DNA of 64,000 bases from Deferrisoma camini S3R1. GTDB taxonomy: Bacteria > Desulfobacterota > Deferrisomatia > Deferrisomatales > Deferrisomataceae. Location of the stretch: positions 1,058,501 through 1,122,500 of the forward strand of contig NZ_JAFN01000001.1 of assembly GCF_000526155.1 (NCBI RefSeq). The letters run 5' to 3'. Positions 1 through 7,423 of the stretch are shown in pieces. The translations under genes and the position numbers were made by a program. The notes below the pieces were generated by a model that ran no database searches, was not told the DNA's origin, and saw only the letters and a list, made by a program, of their open reading frames with translations. The number at the start of each line of letters is the position of its first letter. Within the stretch, counting starts at the first letter, position 1.

Positions 1-155
1 GGCCAGAAGGGCAGCTCCCGAAGCCGACGCCACACCGCTGCCACGGCGACGTCCGGATCGGTGTGGGGCAAGCTGCCGATGCCGGTGGCCAGCCCACCGG
101 GGGACAGAACGTTCCACAGTTCCGTCGCAGAGTTCCGAAGGGAAACCGCAGCCAT
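1..155 (-). CDS. Partial MetE/UROD-like protein, N-terminal part only
   Basis: The minus strand leaves the window inside an open frame. About 20 residues from the N-terminus it reads ATGIGSLPHTDPDVAVAAV and ends at the window edge in RELPFW. The pattern GIGSLPH-x-DP followed by a PFW motif is the usual N-terminus of the uroporphyrinogen decarboxylase / cobalamin-independent methionine synthase-like family that is common in anaerobes. The in-frame ATG is at 155 and overlaps the ATG of the divergent small gene at 154. A start a little further inside is possible, because family members usually have only about 10 residues before the GIGSLPH motif and no Shine-Dalgarno sequence is evident. The substrate cannot be judged from this fragment. 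Confidence 0.6.
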   Translation of the reverse strand, partial: MAAVSLRNSATELWNVLSPGGLATGIGSLPHTDPDVAVAAVWRRLRELPFW

Positions 156-432
156 GGGGAAAACCGTCCTTTCCGTGGGGTTCTGGATCGTAGGGGCCCT
201 GGTGTTGATCGGGAGTTGGCGCGCGGGGGGATGGGGCCTCGGGGTGCCGGTGTGCACGGGACTGGCCCTGGGCGTGGCCGGCCTGGACGTGTTCCGTCAC
301 CGGGAGACGCTGACCTGGGACTGGGCCCTGGTCCGAACCCTGCTCCACCTGGCCGCGGCCGTGGCCCTGGCCTCGGCGGTGTTGTTCGCCCTGGCCCACC
401 TGCTGGTCACCGGCCGGTTCGGGTTCAACTGA
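154..432 (+). CDS. Small hypothetical membrane protein
   Basis: A 92-residue product with about three hydrophobic stretches: residues 4-18 (VLSVGFWIVGALVLI), 24-38 and 62-85. It also has a short RHRETLTWDW loop, so it looks like a small inner-membrane protein. I do not recognise a family. The ATG at 154 was chosen because upstream in-frame residues are not membrane-like and the only other start is a distant GTG at 61. The ribosome-binding site is weak (GAAGGGA about 10 bases upstream). It diverges from the partial MetE-like gene and converges on the thioesterase gene, with a gap of 15 bases. Confidence 0.5.
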   Translation: MGKTVLSVGFWIVGALVLIGSWRAGGWGLGVPVCTGLALGVAGLDVFRHRETLTWDWALVRTLLHLAAAVALASAVLFALAHLLVTGRFGFN

Positions 433-447
433 TCCGCGCGGGCGCCC

Positions 448-954
448 TCAGGATCTCTGCCGAGACAGACCCTCGGCCTTCAGGATCGAGCGGGTGCGCA
501 TGCGCTCCTCGCGGCGGTGGAGGGCCGCCTCCCAGCGCCGGCGGTCCTCGTCGGTCTCCAGCACCAGGGGGGGCACGGGCCGGGGTTTGCCGTGCTCGTC
601 CAGGGCGACGAAGGTGAGATAGGCCGAAGCCGTGTGGCGAACCACCCCGGTCTTGGGGTCCTCGGCCTCCACCCGCACCCCCACCTCCATGCTGGTCCGC
701 CCCACGTAGTTCATGGAAGCCTTCAGCACCACCAGGTTGCCCACGTACACGGGCGCGTGGAAGTCGAGCCGGTCGATGGAGGCGGTGACCGCGTTGCCCC
801 GGCAGTGGCGGAACGCCACCACGCCGGCCGCGTCGTCGATCATCTTCATGATCATGCCGCCGTGCACGTTGCCGGCCAGGTTCGCGTGTTGGGGCAGCAT
901 CATCTCGGCCACCTCCACGCGGGTCTCGGAAACCCTCCGGCCTTCCTCACCCAT
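448..954 (-). CDS. Acyl-CoA thioesterase, hotdog fold
   Basis: A 168-residue protein of the YciA/BFIT-like acyl-CoA thioesterase type, expected to hydrolyse acyl-CoA to free acid and CoA in the cytoplasm. The hotdog signature is visible near residues 24-48: HANLAGNVHGGMIMKMIDDA, with the Asp pair at the start of the long helix. It is followed by VTASIDRLDFHAPVYVGN and the strand GRTSMEVGVRVEAED. The C-terminal 30 residues are rich in Arg and Glu and probably form an extra helix. Its ATG overlaps the stop of the chemoreceptor gene by 8 bases, so it should be co-translated with that gene and hflX. The acyl chain preference cannot be told from sequence. Confidence 0.85.
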   Translation of the reverse strand: MGEEGRRVSETRVEVAEMMLPQHANLAGNVHGGMIMKMIDDAAGVVAFRHCRGNAVTASIDRLDFHAPVYVGNLVVLKASMNYVGRTSMEVGVRVEAEDPKTGVVRHTASAYLTFVALDEHGKPRPVPPLVLETDEDRRRWEAALHRREERMRTRSILKAEGLSRQRS

Positions 955-2563
955 CCGGTTCCTCCTCCGTCGGCTTGGCTCCGCCGTCCCGGGCCGTGTC
1001 GGCCCGCAACCCGTCGGCCTCGGCCACCAGGGTGCGCACGATGTCGTGGAACCCCAGCAGGCTGTCGGACGCGCTCTCCCCGGACTCGGCCACCGCGTTC
1101 AGGTGCCCTTCCAGGGCGGCCGCGGCCCGACGCTGATCCTCGAGCAGGCTGCCGATCTCCTCCACCTCGCGGGCGAAGCTCGCCATGAGCTCCGCGGTCT
1201 CCCGCCCGGTGTCCCGGTGGCTGTCGGCCGCGGCCCGCAGGGACTGGCTCAACGCCGCCAGGGTCTGGTTCAGGGCCTGGACCCGGTCCATCTCCTGCAT
1301 CCCCTGGTCCAGGTTCTCGGCCACCTTATGGAGGCTTGCGTTCACCTCGTCCGCCGCGCTCACCATGGCCCGGGCCTGCTCGTCCTGGGTCTGGGCCGCA
1401 CCGGCGATCCCCCGGGCCTCCTCCACGGCTGCGGTGACCGCCCGCTCGATCTGCTCGATCTCCTCCCCCGCCTTGGCGCCGAGCCCCCTGCCCTCCTCCA
1501 CCGCCTCGAGGCTCTCGGCCAGACCCCGGTTGGCCTCGGAGATGTTGGCCTGCACCCCCCGGATCAGCTCCCCGATCTGGGCCGCGTTCTCCCGGGTCCG
1601 GCGGGCCAGGCTGCGGATCTGGTCCGCCACCACCGCGAAGGCGGCCCCTTTCTCCCCGGCCTGGGCCGCCAGGATCGCCGCGTTCAGCGACAGCAGGCCG
1701 GTCTCCTCGGCCACCTCGGTGATCACGGCCAGGATGCCCTCGATCTCCCGGCTCTGCTCGCCCAGGGCCTGCACCGCCCGGCCCAGGTTCTCTGAGGCCC
1801 CCCGGATCCGATCGATCCCTTCGCCCACCCGCCGAACGGCGTCCTTTCCTCCCCGGGCCGAGCTCTCCACGTCCTGGAACAGGGCCAGGCTGCGGTCGAT
1901 CCGCCGCCGGATCTCACCCATGGCCCGCCCCACCTGGGCCACGAACGCGGTGGTCCGGTCGCTGGCCTCGCTCACCCGGTCCACGTTGCCGTGGATCTCC
2001 CGGAGCGCCCCGTAGATCTGGGCGATGGAGGCCGTGGCCTCCTCCACCGACCGGTTCAGGGTCTCGGCGCCGGAGAAGAGCTCCTCCGTGCTCTGGGACA
2101 GGGTGTCCATGAACGCCAGGCCCTGGCTGCTGGCCTCGCGCACCCGCTCGGCCCGCTCCCAGACCCGCTCCCCGGCCTCGCCCATGGTGCGAAGCCCGTC
2201 CCGGGACCCTCGCACCGACTCGCCGAGGGTGTCGATGACCCACCCCAGGAGGGTCGCGTGCTCCTGGAGCTTGCGCACCACGTCCCGGATCGCGTCCCCG
2301 TGGGTGTCCAGCCGCCGGAACCGCTCCTGCAGCTCGTCCGCCAAGGGGGCCGACGGACCCTCCGGGTCGGCCTCCGCCAGATCCAGCAGCTCCGCCAGGC
2401 TGCCGGGTGGGGTCGCCCCCCGCCCGGGAATCAGCCCCGCCGCGAGGCCGGCCACCGCCAACCCGACCCCCGCCGGGCCGAACCCAGCCCACGCCAACCC
2501 GGCCCCCGCCACCCCGAGTCCGCCCGCCACCCACGCCGCGACGGGCCACCGGCTACGCCCCAT
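947..2563 (-). CDS. Methyl-accepting chemotaxis protein without a periplasmic sensor domain
   Basis: A 538-residue chemoreceptor-type signalling protein. Residues 5-45 are a Gly/Ala/Val-rich hydrophobic hairpin (two membrane helices with almost no periplasmic loop). A soluble stretch follows, then a long coiled coil. The hairpin tip is well conserved: EETGLLSLNAAILAAQAG continuing into FAVVADQIRSLARRTRENA, the region that binds CheA and CheW. No ligand-binding domain is present, so it probably senses a membrane or cytoplasmic signal. No che genes lie in the window. The start at 2563 (MGRSRW) was chosen because upstream in-frame sequence overlaps hflX and is not protein-like. It lies 16 bases after hflX and overlaps the thioesterase gene. 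Confidence 0.85.
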   Translation of the reverse strand: MGRSRWPVAAWVAGGLGVAGAGLAWAGFGPAGVGLAVAGLAAGLIPGRGATPPGSLAELLDLAEADPEGPSAPLADELQERFRRLDTHGDAIRDVVRKLQEHATLLGWVIDTLGESVRGSRDGLRTMGEAGERVWERAERVREASSQGLAFMDTLSQSTEELFSGAETLNRSVEEATASIAQIYGALREIHGNVDRVSEASDRTTAFVAQVGRAMGEIRRRIDRSLALFQDVESSARGGKDAVRRVGEGIDRIRGASENLGRAVQALGEQSREIEGILAVITEVAEETGLLSLNAAILAAQAGEKGAAFAVVADQIRSLARRTRENAAQIGELIRGVQANISEANRGLAESLEAVEEGRGLGAKAGEEIEQIERAVTAAVEEARGIAGAAQTQDEQARAMVSAADEVNASLHKVAENLDQGMQEMDRVQALNQTLAALSQSLRAAADSHRDTGRETAELMASFAREVEEIGSLLEDQRRAAAALEGHLNAVAESGESASDSLLGFHDIVRTLVAEADGLRADTARDGGAKPTEEEPDG

Positions 2564-2579
2564 GGCCGCACTCCCTTCG

Positions 2580-4271
2580 TCAACCGTGCCCACTTCGGTT
2601 TCGGTTCGGCCGTTTGGGGCTTGGGCTTGAGACGAGGGAAGGCTCGGGCCTCCAGAACCGCTCCTCCAACCGGTCCAGAAGCGGCGCAAGGGTGTCGGGC
2701 CGACGGGCGCTGACCGCCACCCCCTCCCAATGGGCCGCCAGCCGCTCGGCCACCCCAGGGGCCAGGAGGTCGGCCTTGTTGAATACCCGCAGCACGGGCT
2801 TGTCGCCCAGGCCCAGGTCGCGCAGCAACCGCTCCACCGCCCGGATCTGCTCCTCGAACCCCGGGTTGGCGGCATCGACCACGTGCAGCAGCAGGTCCGC
2901 GTCCTCCAGCTCTTCCAGGGTCGCCCGGAAGGCCCCCACCAACCCCTCGGGCAGGTCCCGCAGGAACCCCACGGTGTCGGTGATGATCACCTCGCGCTCC
3001 CGGGGGAACCGGAGCCGGCGGGTCGCGGTGTCGAGGGTGGCAAACAACAGGTCCTCGGTCAACACCCGGGAACGGGTCAGGGCGTTGAGCAGGGTGCTCT
3101 TGCCCGCGTTGGTGTACCCCACGATGCTCACGATGGGCACGCCCGCCCGCACCCTTTTGCGCCTGCGCTGGGTCCGGCCGCGGGCCAGGGCCTCGAGGCG
3201 CCTCTCCAGATGCGCGATCCGGTCGCGCACCCGGCGGCGGTCCACCTCCAGCTTTGTCTCGCCGGGGCCCCTGCCGCCGATCCCGCCGGTGAGCCGGCTC
3301 ATGGCCAGCCCCTTGCCCCGGAGCCGCGGCAGGATGTACCGCAGTTGGGCCAGCTCCACCTGCACCTTGCCGTCGGGGGTGTGGGCCCGCCGGGCAAAGA
3401 TGTCGAGGATGAGCTGGGTGCGGTCGATCACCCGGATGTCGGCCAACTCCGCGATGGCCTGGGCCTGGGCCGGCGACAGCTCCTGATCGAACACGAGGAG
3501 GTCCGCCCCCTTCTGCAGGGCCGACGCCACCACGTCCCGCAGCCGCCCCTCGCCCAGGAGGTACCGGGGGTTGATCCGGCGGGGCCGCTGGACCACGGTC
3601 TCCAGGGGCTCGACCCCGGCGGTCCGGCACAGGTCCGTGAGCTCCCTCATCCGGTCCTCCACCTCGTGCCGGGGCAGGGTGGAGACGTGGATCAGGATGG
3701 CCCGGTCCGTGGCCCTGCGCAGGTCCACCCCCCGGGTCTGCTGGCTGGCGATCTCCTCCTCGAGGGCGCGGATGAACTCCCCGAACCGCAGGGACAGGGC
3801 GTAGAAATCCACCGGCGGCAAGACGCGGTGGGTGTCTCCCCGAGGGTTGGGGGGCAGGAGGTGGGCCAGGCGCACCGCGCCGGGCCGGCCCTCCGCCGTG
3901 ACCTCGACCGCGGCCATGACGTCGAGCCTCAGCAGCGTCAGGTCGGCCAGGTCGTCGTCGTTCAGGGGCTCCCCGCGCAGGTGGGTGTGAACGCACCGGA
4001 CCCCCCGGAGCTTTCCCCTGCCCAGGCCGTGGCGGGACAGGTCCGGAATCAGGATGCCCGCCTCGTCCCCCACGACCACGTGGAGCACAGTGCCCTTACG
4101 GTCCACCAGCACCCCCACCTGCCGGCCGGTCTCCCGGCTCAGGTGGGTCATCCGGGCGACCAGCTCGGCGGTGATCAGATCCTCGTCGGGGATCCGTCGC
4201 CGGTACAACCTCTCCAGCGCCCGGATCTGACTGGGTTTGAGACCGGTGAGGTTTCCTTGGACCTGCGGGAT
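2580..4271 (-). CDS. hflX: GTPase HflX, apparently starting at an ATC codon
   Basis: HflX is a ribosome-associated GTPase that splits stalled or stressed 70S ribosomes. The HflX N-terminal domain ends with the glycine-rich GGIGGRGPGETKLE linker. The G domain follows with G1 GYTNAGKST, G3 DTVGF and G4 NKAD. The family N-terminus (NLTGLK...ALERLYRRRIP) is encoded upstream of the first ATG/GTG/TTG-type codon, a TTG at 4208. Between the in-frame stop upstream and that TTG there is no standard start, but ATC at 4271 is preceded at 5 bases by a near-perfect Shine-Dalgarno, GGGAGGAGGT (4286-4277). I therefore start it there, giving 563 residues. Translation from the TTG would remove 21 conserved residues. 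Confidence 0.85.
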   Translation of the reverse strand: MPQVQGNLTGLKPSQIRALERLYRRRIPDEDLITAELVARMTHLSRETGRQVGVLVDRKGTVLHVVVGDEAGILIPDLSRHGLGRGKLRGVRCVHTHLRGEPLNDDDLADLTLLRLDVMAAVEVTAEGRPGAVRLAHLLPPNPRGDTHRVLPPVDFYALSLRFGEFIRALEEEIASQQTRGVDLRRATDRAILIHVSTLPRHEVEDRMRELTDLCRTAGVEPLETVVQRPRRINPRYLLGEGRLRDVVASALQKGADLLVFDQELSPAQAQAIAELADIRVIDRTQLILDIFARRAHTPDGKVQVELAQLRYILPRLRGKGLAMSRLTGGIGGRGPGETKLEVDRRRVRDRIAHLERRLEALARGRTQRRRKRVRAGVPIVSIVGYTNAGKSTLLNALTRSRVLTEDLLFATLDTATRRLRFPREREVIITDTVGFLRDLPEGLVGAFRATLEELEDADLLLHVVDAANPGFEEQIRAVERLLRDLGLGDKPVLRVFNKADLLAPGVAERLAAHWEGVAVSARRPDTLAPLLDRLEERFWRPEPSLVSSPSPKRPNRNRSGHG

Positions 4272-4276
4272 GGAGG

Positions 4277-4286
4277 ACCTCCTCCC
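4277..4286 (-). promoter_or_regulatory. Strong ribosome-binding site before the HflX ATC codon
   Basis: On the minus strand GGGAGGAGGT is followed by five bases and then ATC CCG CAG GTC, in frame with the conserved HflX N-terminus. The spacing is what one expects for a start codon. No ATG, GTG or TTG lies at this distance in the frame. Confidence 0.6.
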
Positions 4287-4356
4287 TGCGGGTGGCTGCG
4301 CTAGGACCCGGCCGGTGCCCTCTCATGCCGGCCGATCTCGTCTCACGGATCCGAGT

Positions 4357-5019
4357 CTAGCACCCTTCCCCGTCTTCCAGGAAGCGGACCCACTCGTCCA
4401 TCCCCTGCCCGGTTCGGGCCGACACCACGAACACCCGAAGCCGGGGGTTCACGGACCTGGCGTTGCGAACCAGCAGGTCCAGGTCGAACTCCAGGTGGGG
4501 CAGCAGGTCGGCCTTGGTGACCACCACCACCGAGGCCGCGTGGAACAGGGCCGGGTACTTGACCGGCTTGTCCTCGCCCTCGGTCACGCTGACCAGGGCC
4601 ACCTTGTCGTCCTCGCCCAGGTCGTAGGAGGCCGGGCACACCAGGTTCCCCACGTTCTCGATCACCAGCAGATCCAAGGGATCCGGGTGGCGCTGCCGAA
4701 GGGCGGCGAACGCCCGGCGCACCATGGCCGCGTCCAGGTGGCAGGCCCCGCCCGTGACCACGGCCTCCACGGGCACCCCCGTGGCGGCCACCCGCACCGC
4801 ATCGTTCTCGGTCTGCACGTCCCCCTCGATCACCCCAACCCGGATCCGGCCGGCCAGCCGGGTCAGGGTGGCCACGAGCAGGGTGGTCTTGCCGGTGCCC
4901 GGGCTCGAGATCAGATTGATCGCCCGCCGGACCCCCGCGTCGCGGAACATCTGTCGATTCGCCATGGCGAGCGCATCATTACGGGCCAAAACCTTCTGTT
5001 CCACCTGAAGTTCGGTCAT
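4357..5019 (-). CDS. hypB: Hydrogenase/urease nickel incorporation GTPase HypB
   Basis: A 220-residue GTPase that, with HypA, delivers nickel to [NiFe]-hydrogenase. Residues 30-50 hold the P-loop SSPGTGKTTLL. Next come EGDVQTENDA (switch region), GGACHLDA (the metal-binding Cys-His at the dimer interface) and VVTKADLLP (guanine specificity). It has no N-terminal Cys-triad or His-rich nickel-storage tail, so it is the short form. Its ATG overlaps the hypA stop by 4 bases (ATGA), and GGAGGACC lies upstream as ribosome-binding site. No hydrogenase structural or other hyp genes are in this window. Confidence 0.93.
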   Translation of the reverse strand: MTELQVEQKVLARNDALAMANRQMFRDAGVRRAINLISSPGTGKTTLLVATLTRLAGRIRVGVIEGDVQTENDAVRVAATGVPVEAVVTGGACHLDAAMVRRAFAALRQRHPDPLDLLVIENVGNLVCPASYDLGEDDKVALVSVTEGEDKPVKYPALFHAASVVVVTKADLLPHLEFDLDLLVRNARSVNPRLRVFVVSARTGQGMDEWVRFLEDGEGC

Positions 5020-5363
5020 GGGTCCTCCACGTCCAACTCCGCCAACAGGAGTTCGTCCCCGGCCACCAGCTCGGCCCCTTCCTGCCCGCACCGGGGGCAG
5101 GGGTCGAAGTACCCGCACGCGCCGAACCGGGTTCCGCAGCCGCTGCACTCGAACTCGGCCTCCCGCACCTCGATCTCGACGGCGGCGGCACCCAGCATCT
5201 CGCCCTCCCGCAGGGTCTCGAGGGCGAACCGAAGCGTCTCGGGCTCCACGCCCGACCACCGGCCCACGACCACCTTCAGCCGGACGATCCGTCGGGCCCC
5301 TTCCCTCTCCGCGGTCTCCCGGGCCAGGCGAAGCACTTCCATGGCGATGCCGGTCTCGTGCAT
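5016..5363 (-). CDS. hypA: Hydrogenase nickel metallochaperone HypA
   Basis: A 115-residue nickel chaperone. The start at 5363 gives MHETGIAMEVLRLARETAE, in which His2 is the conserved nickel ligand of HypA. The C-terminal half has the zinc site with two CxxC motifs (CSGC and CPRC). Length matches the family (about 113-118). It is the first gene of a two-gene operon with hypB. The 475-base region upstream is filled with repeats (a hairpin element and short-word arrays) and has no gene. Confidence 0.93.
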   Translation of the reverse strand: MHETGIAMEVLRLARETAEREGARRIVRLKVVVGRWSGVEPETLRFALETLREGEMLGAAAVEIEVREAEFECSGCGTRFGACGYFDPCPRCGQEGAELVAGDELLLAELDVEDP

Positions 5364-5391
5364 GGGCAAAACCTTGGGCTTTCGGCCCGAT

Positions 5392-5821
5392 GGAGGGCTG
5401 GGAAGCCCCTTTCGGCCGCTGCGCGACCCTACAGACGGAGAAGGGTAACTTGCGCTGGCCCGGGGCCATTGCCGGAGGCGGGCATGGGGTCTGCTTCCGG
5501 CCGCGCGCGGCTCTCCAGCAGACCCCATGCCCCCCGGACCATCCAACGTCCTAACGTCCCAACGTCCTAGCGTCCAATCAACTTCGGTCGTCGGTCGGGA
5601 CGGCTCCCGTGCCGCCCCAAGGCTTCGGGGACATGGGTGCGACAGGGAGGCCCTTATAGGGGCGGAGCGCTCCGGGTGTCAAACGCTCCTCGGGTTTTCC
5701 GCCCGCCGCGGCTTGTGGTACTAATCGCAGCGAGCGCCGGGCCGGGCTCGGCGACGCAAACGGTTCCAGCTTTCCAGCCTTCTAGCCTTTTGGCCTTCCA
5801 GCCCAGCGGGCCGAAGGCCCG
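5392..5821. repeat. Repeat-filled gap: composite element, 16-base-arm hairpin and short-word arrays
   Basis: No gene lies between hypA and the AICAR transformylase gene; the gap is made of repeat modules. Positions 5413-5465 match 44688-44739 in the same orientation (about 85 percent identical by eye). The arms at 5480-5495 (GGGCATGGGGTCTGCT) and 5517-5532 are perfect inverted repeats around a 21-base loop. From 5540 to 5575 the words ACGTCC-(C/T)A repeat. At 5578-5602 are CGGTCGT words. At 5761-5805 are TTCCAGCC/TTCTAGCC words. The stretch ends in a TTCG-type hairpin, GGGCCGAAGGCCC. Confidence 0.8.
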
Positions 5822-5838
5822 TCCTTCGGAGGAATCCC

Positions 5839-7122
5839 ATGGCCGACATCAAGAAGATCTACCGCACCGTGATGGACGACCACTTCCCGGACCGGTTGAC
5901 CATCACCTTCGGCGACCAGACCCTGGTGTACCGGAAGCGCTCCTGGAAGCTCCCCGACGCCTCCGGCCAGGTGGTGGAGAAGGGCCTCCGGTACGGCGAG
6001 AACCCCGGGCAAGAAGCGGCGCTGTACGAGCTGGTGGGGGGGAACCTCGCCCTCGGGGAGTGCCGGCTCATCGAGCCGGGGTGGGGGCTGGTGTCGGCCC
6101 TGGCCGAGGAGCACATGATCCAGGCCGGCAAGCACCCCGGGAAGATCAACCTCACCGACGTGGACAACGGCCTGAACATCCTGCGCTACCTGATGGGCCG
6201 GCCCACCGCGGTGATCCTCAAGCACAACAACCCCTGCGGGGCGGCCGAGGCCGACGACCTGGAGACCGCCTTCCGCCGGGCGTTCCGGGCCGACCGGATC
6301 GCCGCCTTCGGCGGCGCGGTGGTGCTGAACCGCCCGTTGGACCGGGCCACGGCCGAGGCCGTGGTGGAGCAGTACCTGGAGGTGGTGGCCGCGCCCGACT
6401 ATGAAGAGGGGGCGGTCGAGGTGCTGCGGCGCCGCAAGGATCTGCGGATCCTCGCGGTGCCCCGCATGGACCGCCTGGCCGAGTACCGGGACCGCCGGTT
6501 CGTGGACTTCAAGAGCCTGATCGACGGCGGCCTGATCGTGCAGCAGTCCCCCTTGAACGCGGTGCAGAGCCCCTCGGACTTCCAGCCCGCCGTGGCCCAA
6601 CGGGACGGCCGCGAGGTTCGGGTCGTCCGGGTCCCCACGGCCGAGGAGCTCGATGACCTGTTCTTCGGGTGGTGCGTGGAGCAGGGGGTCACCTCCAACT
6701 CGGTGCTGTACGTGAAGGACCGGTGCACGGTGGGCATCGGCACGGGCGAGCAGGACCGGGTCGGGGTGGCCGAGATCGCCGTGTTCAAGGCCTACACCAA
6801 GTATGCGGACGCCCTGTGCTACGACCGCCACGGTCTGCCCCTGAAGGAGCTGGAGCTCCGGGTGGAGCGGGGGCAGGCCGACCCCGCGGCCCTGGAGGAG
6901 ATCCGGGCAGAGACCCGGAAGGCCAAGGGAGGGCTCATCGGGTCCGCCATGATCAGCGACGCGTTCTTCCCGTTTCGCGACGGGGTGGACGTGGGGCTCC
7001 GGGAGGGGGTCACCGCCGTGTGTCAGCCGGGCGGGGCCAACCGGGACTGGGAGGTGATCGAGGCGGTGAACGAGGCCGGCGCCACGATGGTGTTCACCGG
7101 CCAGAGGTGCTTCAAACACTGA
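5839..7122 (+). CDS. purH: Stand-alone AICAR transformylase (PurH C-terminal-type domain)
   Basis: Transfers a formyl group from 10-formyl-THF to AICAR in the penultimate step of IMP synthesis. The 427 residues cover the formyltransferase part only: GLRYGENPGQEAALYE near residue 50, the catalytic KHNNPCGAAEADDLETAF region near residues 132-149 (Lys-His conserved), AFGGAVVLNRP near 158, and the C-terminal SDAFFPFRDGVD and QPGG motifs. The IMP cyclohydrolase domain of the usual bifunctional PurH is absent and is not found elsewhere in the window, so it should be encoded elsewhere. Ribosome-binding site CGGAGGAA lies 7 bases upstream. Not obviously in an operon. Confidence 0.9.
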   Translation: MADIKKIYRTVMDDHFPDRLTITFGDQTLVYRKRSWKLPDASGQVVEKGLRYGENPGQEAALYELVGGNLALGECRLIEPGWGLVSALAEEHMIQAGKHPGKINLTDVDNGLNILRYLMGRPTAVILKHNNPCGAAEADDLETAFRRAFRADRIAAFGGAVVLNRPLDRATAEAVVEQYLEVVAAPDYEEGAVEVLRRRKDLRILAVPRMDRLAEYRDRRFVDFKSLIDGGLIVQQSPLNAVQSPSDFQPAVAQRDGREVRVVRVPTAEELDDLFFGWCVEQGVTSNSVLYVKDRCTVGIGTGEQDRVGVAEIAVFKAYTKYADALCYDRHGLPLKELELRVERGQADPAALEEIRAETRKAKGGLIGSAMISDAFFPFRDGVDVGLREGVTAVCQPGGANRDWEVIEAVNEAGATMVFTGQRCFKH

Positions 7123-7148
7123 GATGCGCAGATGCGGACGCCAGGACG

Positions 7149-7332
7149 CTAGCCCGCATTATTCATGAGCGTTCGTCGCGAAACCGTCGAGTGTGCGTCA
7201 GATCGGGGCAAGCGCAGCGCCGAGGGGCGCAGGCGTACTGGACGGTACGTCGAGCCCCGAGGCGCGAGCACGCCCCGAGATGGCGTGCAATCGGCGGTTG
7301 CAGCAGAAGGCTTCATGAATAATGCGGGCTAG
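7149..7332. mobile_element. 184-base foldback (MITE-like) element with perfect 20-base inverted ends
   Basis: The left end CTAGCCCGCATTATTCATGA (7149-7168) is the exact reverse complement of the right end at 7313-7332. The inner sequence is also self-complementary, imperfectly, with the symmetry centre near GTACTGGACGGTAC at about 7241. The RNA or single strand could therefore form one long hairpin. No open frame of a transposase is present. CTAG at both outer ends could be a 4-base target duplication or part of the ends. I read it as a non-autonomous palindromic element; the mobilising enzyme is unknown. Confidence 0.75.
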
Positions 7333-7412
7333 AACCCGCAGACGTTGGGATGTTTCGCTCTTCCCGTCCGAACGTCCCAGCGTCCCAACGTCCGCACGGC
7401 CTAACGTTCCCA
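7333..7412. repeat. Array of ACGTCCCA-type words upstream of the aminotransferase gene
   Basis: Between the foldback element and the aminotransferase gene, the words CGTCCGAACGTCCC, AGCGTCCCAACGTCC and CTAACGTTCC follow one another with a period of about 8. The same word family occurs at 5540-5572, 36547-36572, 39378-39403 and 62402-62415. Confidence 0.7.
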
Positions 7413-7423
7413 CGGAGACAGGG

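Noticed and set aside
2407-4304. Long open frames on the plus strand opposite hflX and the chemoreceptor gene
   Set aside because: They are antisense shadows expected at about 70 percent GC. Their translations are low-complexity Arg/Pro/Gly/His and show no domain, whereas the minus-strand frames have full family motifs.
4096-4326. Frameshift at the start of hflX
   Set aside because: An alternative frame has an ATG upstream, but the conserved HflX N-terminus continues in the main frame back to the ATC with an ideal ribosome-binding site. A shift is not needed.
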